64,000 bases of DNA from Mycolicibacterium neoaurum VKM Ac-1815D (GCF_000317305.3 NC_023036.2:2294001-2358000), one strand, 5' to 3'. Positions 36,793-45,896 are shown, counted from the first letter of the stretch. The notes: a model not told the origin generated them from the sequence alone. Translations and numbers: made by a program.

Positions 36793-38445
36793 GTGCCAAT
36801 GTCTCTACCTGCCGACTCATCGGAGCGCAGTTTCGGCTCCCCGAACGAGTCGGCATCGGCTCCCCGTCCTGGCAAACTTTTTGCAGCCAGTGTGGCAATG
36901 GCAACCGCAGGTGCCCTGGTCGCTGCCCCGGTGGTGACGGCACCGACAGCGCTGGCGGCCAGCACCCAGGCCCGTCACCAGGCCGTCGAGCTCGCAGCCT
37001 TCGAGAACCCGTTCGTGGTGCTGCAGAGCGCATTACAAGCCACCGGCAATAACCTGAACACTCTCGGCGGCAATATCAACACCCAGTGGACCACGCTCGG
37101 TGCGACCCTGGGCACACCGGCCGTCCAGGCTGAACTGGCCGATACGGTCCGCAACGTCTTCAACCCCGGTCGCACCATCGGCGCGACCATCGCGGCCCCC
37201 GGGAAGTACGGCCCGCGCATCCTGGAAGGCGCAAGCGACATCGGCAGCGCGGCCTTCAACGCGCTGGCAGCACTGGTGGTCAGTCGCCCGTCCTTCGACA
37301 CCGCCGGCCGACCGATCCTGGATCCGGAGACCGGTGAGCAGGTCATCCGTCCGGCGGTGCTTCCGCTGGTCGCGGGCCTGCTGGCCCAGGGCAAGGTCGT
37401 CGAGGCCTTCGGTGAACTGAACTACTGGTTCCTGGTGGACGGGCTGGTGCACCTGCGTGCCGCGTCGCTGGACCTGCTGCGCATCCCTGGCGACTTCCTC
37501 GACGATCTGGGCCTGGGCACCCTCGGCCGGATTCTCGGCACGTCGTGGATGACCACGGTCAGGCCCGACGGCGAGCTCGATGGCCCCGGCCTGTTGTCGC
37601 GCGGTGTGATCGGCAACTTCGGCAGGGCGATGCTGGCGCCCGCGGTGACGGCGACATTCCAGACCGTCGAGATCGTCCAGGCCACGATGTCGGCGGTGAC
37701 GAGCGGCAACCTGGTGGATGCTCTCAGTCATCTGGTCAACGCGCCGGTGAAGATCATGAGTGCCTTCGTCAACGGTTACGTGCCGGGCTTCCTCGGCGGT
37801 GACGATCCCATCTGGGAGCCGGGCAGCGGTCAGACCTTCCCGGGTCTGCTCTCCCCGCAGGGCACCTTCGACTTCTTCTTCGCGCAGCTGCCGCAGCAGA
37901 TCGCCCGTGCCCTCAACTTCCCCCGGCCCGAACCGCTGCCCGAGGCGGCGGCAGTGCAGGAAACCGATCCAGCCGCCGGGTTGGTGCTGCAGACGGGTCT
38001 GCGGTCCGATGCCGAGGGTCAGTCGCCCGAATCCGCCGAAGCGGCGACCGATCCTGTTGCGGGCGAGCCGGTTTCGGGGGAGTCGACCATCGTCGACGAG
38101 GTCACCGACAGCATCGAGGTCGTTGATGAGGTGACCGATGTGACCGACGGCGATGCCGCCGATCTCACCGATGCCGACGGCGGCGCGCAGGCCGGCGACC
38201 TGACCGATGGCCTGAAGGACGACGAGGGTTCCGAGGATTCCAAGGACGACCTGAAGAACGAGCTCAAGGACGACCTGAAGAACGAGAAGGACGCCAACGA
38301 CGCGAACGAGTCCACGGACGCGAAGGACTCCAGCGAGTCCAAGGGTGCCAAGGACTCCAGCGAGTCCAAGGGTGCCAAGGACTCCAGCGACTCCGATCGT
38401 GGCGACACCAAGTCGAGCGGATCCGGATCCGACAGCGGAGAGTGA
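36793..38445 (+). CDS. Iron-box-controlled exported protein, GjpA/porin-like family
   Basis: A protein of about 550 residues with a long N-terminus, a signal peptide (hydrophobic A-S-V-A-M-A-T-A-G-A-L-V-A-A-P segment) and cleavage near A-L-A-A. The body has amphipathic repeats such as N-P-F-V-V-L-Q-S-A-L-Q and resembles the mycobacterial exported family annotated as outer-membrane porin GjpA, a family call made from memory. The C-terminal 120 residues are acidic and repetitive (Lys/Asp/Ser) and probably disordered. AAAGGAG precedes the GTG at 36793; ATG 36799 is the alternative. The upstream IdeR box suggests a role in iron or siderophore traffic across the mycomembrane, which is inference. 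Confidence 0.55.
   Translation: MPMSLPADSSERSFGSPNESASAPRPGKLFAASVAMATAGALVAAPVVTAPTALAASTQARHQAVELAAFENPFVVLQSALQATGNNLNTLGGNINTQWTTLGATLGTPAVQAELADTVRNVFNPGRTIGATIAAPGKYGPRILEGASDIGSAAFNALAALVVSRPSFDTAGRPILDPETGEQVIRPAVLPLVAGLLAQGKVVEAFGELNYWFLVDGLVHLRAASLDLLRIPGDFLDDLGLGTLGRILGTSWMTTVRPDGELDGPGLLSRGVIGNFGRAMLAPAVTATFQTVEIVQATMSAVTSGNLVDALSHLVNAPVKIMSAFVNGYVPGFLGGDDPIWEPGSGQTFPGLLSPQGTFDFFFAQLPQQIARALNFPRPEPLPEAAAVQETDPAAGLVLQTGLRSDAEGQSPESAEAATDPVAGEPVSGESTIVDEVTDSIEVVDEVTDVTDGDAADLTDADGGAQAGDLTDGLKDDEGSEDSKDDLKNELKDDLKNEKDANDANESTDAKDSSESKGAKDSSESKGAKDSSDSDRGDTKSSGSGSDSGE
38323..38400 (+). repeat. 27-base tandem repeats in the exported-protein tail
   Basis: Just under three copies of a 27-base unit (38323-38349, 38350-38376, then a diverging copy), encoding A-K-D-S-S-E-S-K-G. 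The copies are almost identical in DNA, implying recent slippage or duplication. Confidence 0.8.
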
Positions 38446-38465
38446 CCTCTGACGACATGAGATGA

Positions 38466-38520
38466 GGGGCCTGTCCTGAAGGCCCCATCCGTGGGGGTGA
38501 CCGAAAGGTCATCCCCACGG
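38466..38520. terminator. Double hairpin terminator between convergent genes
   Basis: Two hairpins in a row. The first is GGGGCCT/AGGCCCC (38466-38472, 38480-38486). The second is a 14-bp stem with one G-T pair and a GAAA loop (38489-38502, 38507-38520). They sit between the stops of the exported-protein gene (38445) and the LppW-like gene (38533), so they can end transcription from both sides. Confidence 0.8.
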
Positions 38521-38532
38521 CTCGTCTCGCCC

Positions 38533-39474
38533 CTAGAGGTGCCCGCCGGGGAAGATCGTGCGGACGGCATCGGTGATGGTTTCGCGCGCCGCGTCGTCGC
38601 CGGTGGCCTGCATTGAGCTGATGGCCATCACGAACCGGCGATCGGGGCCGATGACACCGGTGGACAGGTGCATCCAATCGGCGCCGACACAGCACATCCA
38701 GCCCTGCTTGACCGCGACCGGTTCGCCGGGGATCCCCTCCGGGATGCCGAAGCGCTGCGGATAGACCCCACCGGGCACCATGCCGTCGGGTGCGGTCGGG
38801 GTGGACTGCGACAGGTTGGCGATGATGATGCTCGCCCGCTCCGGCGGAAGCCCGCCCGTGCCGGCGAGCAGCTTGTCGTAATAGCGGACCAGGTCGGTCA
38901 CCGTGCTCGTCGTGTTGAACCACCGCCCGTTGCCCGGCGCGCTGGTCATCGACAGGCCATACCGCGCGACGACGCGATCGATGATGTCGGTGCCCCCGCT
39001 GCGATTCCAGAACACCTCGGCGGCACTGTCATCGGAGGATCGCAACATCACGTCGAGCATCACACGGTCCTCGGGGCTGAGTTCTGCCCGCCCCTCGGAC
39101 TCCTGGAGCAGCAGATCGTCGGCGATGAACAGTTTCACCACCGAGGCGATCGCGACGGGGTCCGGAGCCCCGTTGGTCACCATCTGGCCGGTATCGCGGT
39201 CCAGGATCGCGACCGTCAGGTCGGCGCCGGCCGCGGCGGCATCGGCGCTGGCCTTGTTGACCCGGGCCTGCAGCCCGTCGAAGGTTGCGGCGGGCTGATC
39301 GGGTGGAGCTTGGGGGAGCGGTGCCGCCGTCGCCAGTGGGGCGATCACGGTGAGCTGAGGCGCCTCGGGTGATACCGCAGGTGCGCCATACCCCTTGGCC
39401 TCGCACCCGGCCACCAGAGCCGTCGTACACGCCGCTGCAAAGACCAGGTGGAAAGCGGTCACCGGCCGCGGCAT
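38533..39474 (-). CDS. lppW: Beta-lactamase-like lipoprotein (LppW-like)
   Basis: A 313-residue lipoprotein. The lipobox L-V-A-G-C gives Cys24 as the anchor. The mature part has a serine beta-lactamase/PBP fold with S-V-V-K in place of S-x-x-K, S-D-D in place of S-x-N, and V-K-Q-G-W at the K-T-G position. It probably does not hydrolyse beta-lactams efficiently. The ATG at 39474 is chosen because CTGGAGG lies 6 nt upstream; a further in-frame start 14 codons earlier has no such site. It corresponds to Rv2905 and its position before rplS is conserved. Confidence 0.8.
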   Translation of the reverse strand: MPRPVTAFHLVFAAACTTALVAGCEAKGYGAPAVSPEAPQLTVIAPLATAAPLPQAPPDQPAATFDGLQARVNKASADAAAAGADLTVAILDRDTGQMVTNGAPDPVAIASVVKLFIADDLLLQESEGRAELSPEDRVMLDVMLRSSDDSAAEVFWNRSGGTDIIDRVVARYGLSMTSAPGNGRWFNTTSTVTDLVRYYDKLLAGTGGLPPERASIIIANLSQSTPTAPDGMVPGGVYPQRFGIPEGIPGEPVAVKQGWMCCVGADWMHLSTGVIGPDRRFVMAISSMQATGDDAARETITDAVRTIFPGGHL

Positions 39475-39603
39475 GGAGTCCTCCAGGTACTCGAGTGGAT
39501 GGGGATCGCCGGCCACGATGGCTCAGGCATGTCATCTACCCCGGTGACCAGTAGCCTAATCACCGTCGAACACGGCTGCAGCCCGGGCCGACCGGTGTGC
39601 GAT

Positions 39604-39632
39604 TTCGCCTGCCGCGCCTCGTCTGGCACAAT
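39604..39632 (+). promoter_or_regulatory. rplS promoter
   Basis: The -10 CACAAT (39627-39632) lies within TCTGGCACAATTG, with a poor -35 TTCGCC 17 bases upstream. It is nearly the same extended -10 as at rpsP. The 5' leader would be about 125 bases. Confidence 0.45.
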
Positions 39633-39764
39633 TGAGCAGTTGCCTGCGCAGGGTCAGTCCCTGCTGCCTGGCACATCCAGTCAGATCCGCCCGAATACGT
39701 CGGCTCGGCTGCGCGAACGTTGCGCCGCCCGCGAAGAGCCGCCCACAGCAAGGAAGAGTCACCG

Positions 39765-40106
39765 ATGAACACGCTTGACTTCGTCGACCAGGCGTCGCTG
39801 CGCGACGACATCCCGGTATTCGGCCCCGGCGACACCGTCAACGTGCACGTCAAGGTCATCGAGGGTTCCAAGGAACGTATCCAGGTCTTCAAGGGTGTCG
39901 TGATCCGGCGCCAGGGCGGCGGCGCCCGCGAGACCTTCACCGTGCGCAAGGAAAGCTATGGCGTCGGCGTCGAGCGCACCTTCCCGGTGCACTCGCCCAA
40001 CATCGACCACATCGATGTCGCCACCCGTGGTGACGTCCGTCGCGCCAAGCTGTACTACCTGCGCGAGCTGCGTGGCAAGAAGGCCAAGATCAAGGAAAAG
40101 CGCTGA
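39765..40106 (+). CDS. rplS: 50S ribosomal protein L19
   Basis: A 113-residue L19 at the subunit interface. Conserved segments include [21 protein letters not shown] and [17 protein letters not shown] precedes the ATG at 39765. It is transcribed towards lepB. Confidence 0.97.
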   Translation: MNTLDFVDQASLRDDIPVFGPGDTVNVHVKVIEGSKERIQVFKGVVIRRQGGGARETFTVRKESYGVGVERTFPVHSPNIDHIDVATRGDVRRAKLYYLRELRGKKAKIKEKR

Positions 40107-40167
40107 CGCTGGCCGGTCAGGTCATGACGACACGCCCGCCGGTCCGGCTGCTTTCAGCCATGCTGGC

Positions 40168-40173
40168 TACCCT
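40168..40173 (+). promoter_or_regulatory. -10 hexamer of leaderless lepB
   Basis: TACCCT is followed by 6 nt and the lepB GTG at 40180, with no ribosome-binding sequence in between. The same arrangement as at ftsY, ffh and the 12186 gene. Confidence 0.5.
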
Positions 40174-40179
40174 GATGCC

Positions 40180-40986
40180 GTGACCGACGACGCCGAGGAA
40201 ACCGCCAATCCGGAATCGGGTACCGATACCGACGGCGACGAGCAGCGCAAGCCGAAGAAGGGCGGCGCCTTGCGTGAGGGCGCCATCCTGGTCACCATCG
40301 CACTTGTCCTTTATTACGTGATGCTGACCTTCGTGGCCCGTCCGTACCTGATCCCCTCGGAGTCCATGGAGCCCACGCTGCACGGCTGCCCGGGTTGCGT
40401 CGGTGACCGCATCATGGTCGACAAGCTCACCTTCCGGTTCACCGAGCCCGAGCCGGGCGATGTCGTCGTCTTCAAGGGTCCGCCGAACTGGAACATCGGC
40501 TACAAGTCGATCCGGTCGGACAACACCGCGATCCGCTGGATGCAGAATGCGCTCTCGTTCATCGGCTTCGTACCCCCCGACGAGAACGACCTGGTCAAGC
40601 GGGTGATCGCGGTTGGCGGTCAGACCGTGCAGTGCCGCGCGGCCACCGGTCTCACGGTGGACGGCAAGAAACTGGACGAGCCCTATCTGGACCCCACCAC
40701 GATGAACGCCGACCCGGCGGTCTACCCGTGCCTCGGCAACGAGTTCGGGCCGGTCACTGTGCCCGAGGGCAAATTGTGGGTGATGGGTGACAACCGCACT
40801 CATTCGGCGGACTCACGCTCCCGTTGTGCGAACCTGCCGCAGGACGCGCAGCGTGGGCTGATCTGCACCGGTGATCCGGAGGCGGGTACGGTCCCGGTCG
40901 CCAACGTCATCGGTAAGGCCCGGTTCATCGCGTGGCCGCCGGGCCGGTGGGGCGGCGTGGACAGCGTGAACCCGCAGGCCGACTAG
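40180..40986 (+). CDS. lepB: Type I signal peptidase
   Basis: A 268-residue leader peptidase that cleaves Sec/Tat signal peptides outside the membrane. A charged cytosolic N-terminus precedes one membrane helix (about 33-52). The catalytic Ser62 is in S-E-S-M-E-P-T-L and the general-base Lys140 in [12 protein letters not shown]-x2-C pair just after the active site is typical of mycobacterial LepB. The later G-D-N-R-x-H-S-A-D-S-R motif is intact. Corresponds to Rv2903c. Confidence 0.95.
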   Translation: MTDDAEETANPESGTDTDGDEQRKPKKGGALREGAILVTIALVLYYVMLTFVARPYLIPSESMEPTLHGCPGCVGDRIMVDKLTFRFTEPEPGDVVVFKGPPNWNIGYKSIRSDNTAIRWMQNALSFIGFVPPDENDLVKRVIAVGGQTVQCRAATGLTVDGKKLDEPYLDPTTMNADPAVYPCLGNEFGPVTVPEGKLWVMGDNRTHSADSRSRCANLPQDAQRGLICTGDPEAGTVPVANVIGKARFIAWPPGRWGGVDSVNPQAD

Positions 40987-40997
40987 GAGCCGGTGCT

Positions 40998-41732
40998 GTG
41001 CCGGCGAGTTGGCCGCCCCGAGCCGTGATCCGCAGATCCGGCCTGCGCACCCTGGAATCGGCGCTCTACCGCAGTGGACTGGGCCCGGTGGCCGGCGTCG
41101 ACGAGGTAGGCCGCGGCGCATGCGCCGGTCCGCTGGTGGTCGCAGCCTGCATTCTGGGACCCAATAAGTTCAAAAGCCTTGCTGCCCTTGATGACTCGAA
41201 GAAACTCACCGAAGCCGAGCGGGAACGCCTCTTCCCGCTGATCCGTCGTTACGCGCTGGCCTATCACGTGGTTTTCATACCGTCGGTCGAGGTCGACAGG
41301 CGCGGGGTGCACCACGCCAACATCGAGGGCATGCGGCGTGCGGTGGCAGGGTTGCCGCTGCGCCCGGGCTATGTGCTCTCCGACGGCTTTCGTGTCCCCG
41401 GGCTGCCGATGCCCTCCCTGCCGGTGATCGGCGGCGATGCGGCGGCCGCCTGCATCGCCGCGGCCAGCGTGCTTGCCAAGGTCAGTCGGGACCGGCTGAT
41501 GGTCGCGATGGACCGCGAACACCCTGGCTACGGCTTCGCCGAACACAAGGGCTACAGCACACCGGTACACACCGCCGCGCTGGAGACGCTCGGGCCGTGC
41601 GCCGAACACCGGTACTCGTTTGCGAACGTCCGGCGAGTCGCGGGCGCGGGAGCGGCGGCGCGCAGCTTTGATGGTGACGCCGGGTGGGGAATGATGGATG
41701 CCAACCTAGACGAAGGACAGCAGAGCAGATGA
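40998..41732 (+). CDS. rnhB: Ribonuclease HII
   Basis: A 244-residue enzyme that removes ribonucleotides and RNA from DNA hybrids. The catalytic acids are in G-V-D-E-V-G-R-G and the later L-S-D-G-F; D-D-S-K-K-L and the Y-G-F-A-E-H-K-G-Y segment are also conserved. AGGAG lies 8 nt before the GTG at 40998, and that site decides the start. Its TGA overlaps the next ATG. Confidence 0.95.
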   Translation: MPASWPPRAVIRRSGLRTLESALYRSGLGPVAGVDEVGRGACAGPLVVAACILGPNKFKSLAALDDSKKLTEAERERLFPLIRRYALAYHVVFIPSVEVDRRGVHHANIEGMRRAVAGLPLRPGYVLSDGFRVPGLPMPSLPVIGGDAAAACIAAASVLAKVSRDRLMVAMDREHPGYGFAEHKGYSTPVHTAALETLGPCAEHRYSFANVRRVAGAGAAARSFDGDAGWGMMDANLDEGQQSR

Positions 41733-42034
41733 GTGCCGAGGATCTCGAGAAGTACGAAACCGAGATGGAGCTCTCGCTGTACCGCGAGTACAAGGACATC
41801 GTCGGGCAGTTCAGCTACGTGGTGGAGACCGAACGACGCTTCTACCTCGCCAACAGCGTCGAGATGGTGCCCCGCAACGCCGACGGCGAGGTCTACTTCG
41901 AGCTACGGCTCGCCGACGCCTGGGTGTGGGACATGTATCGCCCGGCGCGCTTCGTCAAGCAGGTCCGGGTCATCACCTTCAAAGATGTCAACATCGAAGA
42001 GGTCGAGAAGCCCGAGCTGCGCCTACCCGACTGA
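41729..42034 (+). CDS. DUF2469 protein
   Basis: A 101-residue conserved actinobacterial protein of unknown function. It is acidic and rich in aromatic residues, opening [10 protein letters not shown] and containing [12 protein letters not shown]. The ATG overlaps the rnhB stop. It corresponds to Rv2901c; in M. tuberculosis formate dehydrogenase genes follow, while here a different 14-kb set begins. Confidence 0.88.
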   Translation: MSAEDLEKYETEMELSLYREYKDIVGQFSYVVETERRFYLANSVEMVPRNADGEVYFELRLADAWVWDMYRPARFVKQVRVITFKDVNIEEVEKPELRLPD

Positions 42035-42076
42035 CTCTCGGGAATATGCGTCCGGCTGCTCGGGTATGTAGTCGGT

Positions 42077-42496
42077 ATGGACAAAACAGCCATCGACGCG
42101 ATGAACCAGGCCGTCATCGAGGAGTTCCGCACCACCGGCGGCCAGGCGGGCGGGGTTTTCACCGGTAAGCCGTTGATCCTCCTGCACCACATCGGTGCGA
42201 AATCGGGCACCGAGCGCATCGCGCCGCTGGTACCTCTCATCGACGACGGCAAGGTCTACATCTTCGCCAGCAAGGGCGGCGCGGACACCGATCCGGACTG
42301 GTATCGAAACCTGATGGCTCACCCGCAGGTCACGGTCGAATGCGGCACCGAGACCTACCAGGCCTCGGCACGGGTCCTCGAAGGCGCCGAGCGTGACGAG
42401 GTGTACGCCAAACAGGTTGCGCTCCAACCGCAGTTCGGGGAGTACCAGCGCAAGACCGACCGGGTGATCCCGGTGGTGGAGCTGGTGCGGTCCTAA
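42077..42496 (+). CDS. Deazaflavin (F420)-dependent nitroreductase-family protein
   Basis: A 139-residue split-barrel protein of the Ddn/DDOR family. The motif L-H-H-I-G-A-K-S-G near residue 36 and the W-Y-R-N-L-M-A-H-P-Q-V segment are typical. Such enzymes use reduced F420 to reduce quinones or nitro compounds; the substrate here is unknown. Its TAA is part of CTAA 42493-42496, which also provides the stop of the convergent hydrolase gene. Confidence 0.85.
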   Translation: MDKTAIDAMNQAVIEEFRTTGGQAGGVFTGKPLILLHHIGAKSGTERIAPLVPLIDDGKVYIFASKGGADTDPDWYRNLMAHPQVTVECGTETYQASARVLEGAERDEVYAKQVALQPQFGEYQRKTDRVIPVVELVRS

Positions 42497-43191
42497 CCGC
42501 GTAGGTGCGCGTCGAAGAAGGTGAACACCCGCTTCCACGCGTCCTCGGCGACGGCTTCGTTGTAGCCGAAGCCGGTCACCCGCAACAGTGCCTGGGCGGG
42601 CAGTTGATTGGCGAAGCTGTGGCCAGCGTCCGGATAGACCTTGATATCGGCGTCGATCTGCTCGGCTCCGACCGCCTTGTTCAGAGCGGCAGGCGCACCG
42701 CGGCCCAGCGGATCCTTGGCGCCGAAGCTCGCCACGATGGGACAGGCACCGCGCAGTGTGTCCGCCAGATTCTTCGGTAGCGGTGTCCCGTAGAACGGTG
42801 CCGCCGCGCCGAAGCCCTTGGGCGACAGGATCAGCGCGAACTGCCCACCCATGCAGAATCCCGCGATCCCTATCGTGCCGGTGCAGTCGGTTCGCGCGAC
42901 CAGATAGCGCCGGGCGGCCAGGATGTCGTCGATGGCCGGACCCTGTTTGGTCAGCGCTGCCCGCATCACCGTGGTGATGCAGCGGGCACGGCCGCCGCGG
43001 GCGTACAGGTTGGGGGTGATGGCCAGGTAACCGGCGGCCGCGACTCGTTCGGAGACGGCCTCCTTGTCGGGACGGTAGCCGATGGCGTCGTGCACGATCA
43101 CCACGCCGGGCCACGGTCCGGCACCCGCGGGGATGCCGATCAGTGCGTCGATGGGGCCCTCGGGGGTGTCCAGGGTGATGGTGCTCATCAC
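42493..43191 (-). CDS. Dienelactone hydrolase family protein
   Basis: A 232-residue alpha/beta hydrolase. The nucleophile elbow is G-F-C-M-G-G with Cys113, the Cys nucleophile typical of dienelactone hydrolases. A probable acid lies in F-G-A-K-D-P and the His in D-A-G-H-S-F. It may act on lactones or esters in aromatic degradation, but no other genes of such a pathway are nearby. Two adjacent ATGs (43191, 43188) are possible starts. Confidence 0.85.
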   Translation of the reverse strand: MMSTITLDTPEGPIDALIGIPAGAGPWPGVVIVHDAIGYRPDKEAVSERVAAAGYLAITPNLYARGGRARCITTVMRAALTKQGPAIDDILAARRYLVARTDCTGTIGIAGFCMGGQFALILSPKGFGAAAPFYGTPLPKNLADTLRGACPIVASFGAKDPLGRGAPAALNKAVGAEQIDADIKVYPDAGHSFANQLPAQALLRVTGFGYNEAVAEDAWKRVFTFFDAHLRG

Positions 43192-43209
43192 CCAAACCTA
43201 GAGGCCGTA

Positions 43210-43896
43210 ATGTCGCTTGTCGTGTCTGACTGTGTTGACCTGGCACCGGAGGTCGTCGTCGCGTTGCAGCGGATGCGTCAGCGCGACGACGTGCCACTGC
43301 GCTGTAACAAGGGCCCCATCCGAGCGGCCGTCGCGGCCGCGGTGCACGCGCTGGCCGCCGACGAACTCGGTGCCAGGGTGCGGCCGTGGGATCTGTCCGC
43401 ATTGCGGCGGGCGGCGGCCGGCCTGGGTCCGATCGACGGTGCGACGGTGCTCTTCGTCGATGACGGTGTCCTGGTCGCCGAGCTACGCCCGGACGGCCGA
43501 CGGATCGCCCTGCGCGGTGTCGACGACAGCTGGCGCCTCGTCCGTTTCCTGGCGGCATCCGAGCACCCCGCTGCGGTTCGGTTGTCCACCGAGAGCCGCC
43601 GCGAGATCACGTTGGATCGGCTCTCGGTCGAGGGTGTCCTGGCGGCGCTGGGCATCGACAAGCCCGAGGACGTCGAACTGGACGTCGAATCCGCGAAACT
43701 CGCTCACGGTGAAACCGAGACCCGCTACCGCTATCTGTTCACCCACCAGGGCCGTTCGGTGCTGGCCGAAGAGGTCACCTGCGCATTCGACGCCGCCGAC
43801 CCGAGCTCCTGCCGGGTGCGAGGTGTGGTGATCGACAATGGTCGTGGCGCGCTGCTCACCGGTAGCCGGGACCGGGCCGTGCTGATCCGGGGTTGA
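43210..43896 (+). CDS. Protein of unknown function
   Basis: A 228-residue soluble protein I do not recognise. It has an Ala/Arg-rich helical N-terminal half (residues 1-65), a beta-rich middle (G-A-T-V-L-F-V-D-D-G-V-L-V) and an Arg/Asp-rich end with G-A-L-L-T-G-S-R-D-R. No signal peptide, membrane helix or catalytic motif is seen. AGAGG precedes the ATG at 43210. It is divergent from the hydrolase gene and 12 bases upstream of the CoA-transferase gene, which seems to have its own promoter. Confidence 0.6.
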   Translation: MSLVVSDCVDLAPEVVVALQRMRQRDDVPLRCNKGPIRAAVAAAVHALAADELGARVRPWDLSALRRAAAGLGPIDGATVLFVDDGVLVAELRPDGRRIALRGVDDSWRLVRFLAASEHPAAVRLSTESRREITLDRLSVEGVLAALGIDKPEDVELDVESAKLAHGETETRYRYLFTHQGRSVLAEEVTCAFDAADPSSCRVRGVVIDNGRGALLTGSRDRAVLIRG

Positions 43897-43902
43897 TAGC
43901 TT
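43897..43902 (+). promoter_or_regulatory. -10 hexamer of leaderless CoA-transferase gene
   Basis: TAGCTT is followed by 6 nt and the ATG at 43909. No Shine-Dalgarno sequence fits. The hexamer begins 3 bases after the TGA of the 43210 gene. Confidence 0.4.
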
Positions 43903-43908
43903 GACCGG

Positions 43909-45105
43909 ATGACTGGCGTGGCGCACGGACCTCTGGCCGGGGTGCGCATCATCGAGATATCGAGTTTCGTGGCGGTGCCGCTGGCGGGTATGACGCTGGC
44001 GCAGCTGGGCGCGGAGGTGATCCGGGTCGATCCCGTCGGTGGTGCCGCCGACTACCGGCGCTGGCCCGTCACCGAGGCCGGCGACAGCATCTACTGGGCC
44101 GGACTGAACAAGGGCAAGCAGTCCGTTGCGGTCGACATGCGCTCGGTCGAAGGCAGGCAGATCGTCCGCAGGTTGATCGCCGACGCCGGCGTCCTCATCA
44201 CCAACGTCGCTGGGCGGCAATGGCATTCCTATGACGAGTTGGTTTCCCTGCGTCCCGACCTCATCCACGTCGAGATCTCCGGTCGTGCCGACGGAGGAAC
44301 CGGTGTCGACTACACGGTCAATGCCGCGGTCGGATTCCCGCTGGTCACCGGGCCCGTCGAGTGCGACGCCCCGGTCAATCACGTGCTGCCGGCTTGGGAT
44401 GTGTCCTGTGGGCTGTACACCGCGCTGGCAGTGGTGTCGGCGCTGCGGGCACGCGATATCGGCGCAGGCGGTCAGCGCATCACGATACCGCTGGAGAACG
44501 TGGCGCTCGCCACGGCGGGCAATCTCGGCTTCCTCACCGAGGTGTTGCTCGGGGCGGGAGAACGCCCTCGCCTCGGGAACTCCCTGTACGGCCAGTACGG
44601 TCAGAACTTCACCAGCGGCGACGGCGCCGTATTCATGGTTGTCGCGTTGACCGGCAGGCACTTTCGGGATCTCGCCGACGTCACGGGGACCACCGCGGCG
44701 GTCGATGCGCTCGGCGCGGCGTTGGGGGCGGACTTCACCGACGAGGGGCAGCGTTACCGGCATCGTGACGCCCTGACCGGTCTGTTCACCCTGTGGTTCG
44801 CCCAGCACAGCGCCGCGGAGGTCACCGCCGCCCTGACACCCACCTCGGTGCTCTGGGAGCGTTACCGTAGCTTCTCCGAGGTCGCCGCCGACCCGCGCGT
44901 CACCGACAATCCACTGTTCACCAGCATGGATCAGCCCCGGATCGGCCGGTATCTGGCTCCGGGGCTGCCCATCGCCACCGACGGCAGTTATCCACCGGCG
45001 GTACCCGCACCGGCGCTCGGTGACCACACGGCACAGGTGCTCGCGACTCTGGGTCTTTCCGGCACAGAGATCGAGGCACTGGTCGGGTCGGGAGTCGTCG
45101 CGTGA
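43909..45105 (+). CDS. Family III (CaiB/BaiF) CoA-transferase
   Basis: A 398-residue CoA-transferase that moves CoA between carboxylic acids. The N-terminus has the usual L-A-G-V-R-I-I-E-I-S-S-F-V-A-V-P and Q-L-G-A-E-V-I-R-V-D-P. Later segments are N-K-G-K-Q-S-V-A-V-D and a likely catalytic Asp near residue 133 in T-G-V-D-Y. The substrate is unknown. Its stop overlaps the GTG of the thioesterase gene, suggesting that the pair handles the same acyl-CoA. Confidence 0.88.
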   Translation: MTGVAHGPLAGVRIIEISSFVAVPLAGMTLAQLGAEVIRVDPVGGAADYRRWPVTEAGDSIYWAGLNKGKQSVAVDMRSVEGRQIVRRLIADAGVLITNVAGRQWHSYDELVSLRPDLIHVEISGRADGGTGVDYTVNAAVGFPLVTGPVECDAPVNHVLPAWDVSCGLYTALAVVSALRARDIGAGGQRITIPLENVALATAGNLGFLTEVLLGAGERPRLGNSLYGQYGQNFTSGDGAVFMVVALTGRHFRDLADVTGTTAAVDALGAALGADFTDEGQRYRHRDALTGLFTLWFAQHSAAEVTAALTPTSVLWERYRSFSEVAADPRVTDNPLFTSMDQPRIGRYLAPGLPIATDGSYPPAVPAPALGDHTAQVLATLGLSGTEIEALVGSGVVA

Positions 45106-45896
45106 GCATACTGACCGACCTGCTGACCGTGCGGCAGACCGGGGTCGACAGCTGGCACGGGTCTGGTGCGGGCCCCGCGGGCAAGCGATCCTTCGGCGGG
45201 TTGTTCGCCGCGCAGAGCCTGGCGGCGGCGATCGCCACGGTGCCCGCCGAGAAACGGGTGACCAACATGCACCTGCAGTTCCTGCGCGGCGGGGAGGCCG
45301 GTGACGGCGCCGATTACCGCGTCGAGCGGGTCTACGACGGCAGGACGGCCGCGGCGCGCCGGGTCGAGTGCCGTCAGCACGACCGCCTGCTCAACACGGC
45401 GACGGTGTCGTTCTCGGCCGAGATGGCCGGGCCTGAGCACGGCACGCACCCGATGCCCACGCATCCGGACGCGTTGGACCGTGACCGATCCCTGGGCCCG
45501 GCACCATCGGTGCCGCTGGACGAATTCGAGATCCGGGTCGACGATCAGGGCGACGGACCGGACTTCGTGCGGCGTTTCTGGTGGCGCACCACGGTTGCAT
45601 TGCCCGCAGATCCGGTGCTGCACACCCTGGTCGCGGTCTACATCACCGACCTCTACGGCGTCGACCCGATCTTCGCCGTGCACGGGCATTCGATGCGCGA
45701 CCGCACCTACCGCGGTGGCACGACCGACACGTCGATGTGGTTTCACCGGCCCGTCGTGGCCGATCAGTGGAATCTGCTGGAATCCCGGTCCCCGGCGGCG
45801 GCCCGGGGGCGCGGCGTCGTCACCGCATCGCTGGTCCGCGCCGACGGCGCCCTCGCCGCCACGATGGTCCAGGAGGGGCTGGCCGCCAACCGCTGA
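45102..45896 (+). CDS. Acyl-CoA thioesterase (TesB-like double hotdog)
   Basis: A 264-residue thioesterase-family protein with two hotdog halves. The first has the K-R-S-F-G-G-L-F-A-A-Q-S-L-A-A-A helix and the second a V-H-G-H-S-M-R-D-R-T-Y segment. It should release free acids from acyl-CoA. The GTG overlaps the CoA-transferase TGA. Its last 133 bases are antisense to the end of the large adenylation/acyltransferase gene. Confidence 0.82.
   Translation: MSILTDLLTVRQTGVDSWHGSGAGPAGKRSFGGLFAAQSLAAAIATVPAEKRVTNMHLQFLRGGEAGDGADYRVERVYDGRTAAARRVECRQHDRLLNTATVSFSAEMAGPEHGTHPMPTHPDALDRDRSLGPAPSVPLDEFEIRVDDQGDGPDFVRRFWWRTTVALPADPVLHTLVAVYITDLYGVDPIFAVHGHSMRDRTYRGGTTDTSMWFHRPVVADQWNLLESRSPAAARGRGVVTASLVRADGALAATMVQEGLAANR

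Noticed and set aside
38323..38400. The repeats as a CRISPR array
   Set aside because: The units are directly adjacent without spacers and are in frame within a coding tail.
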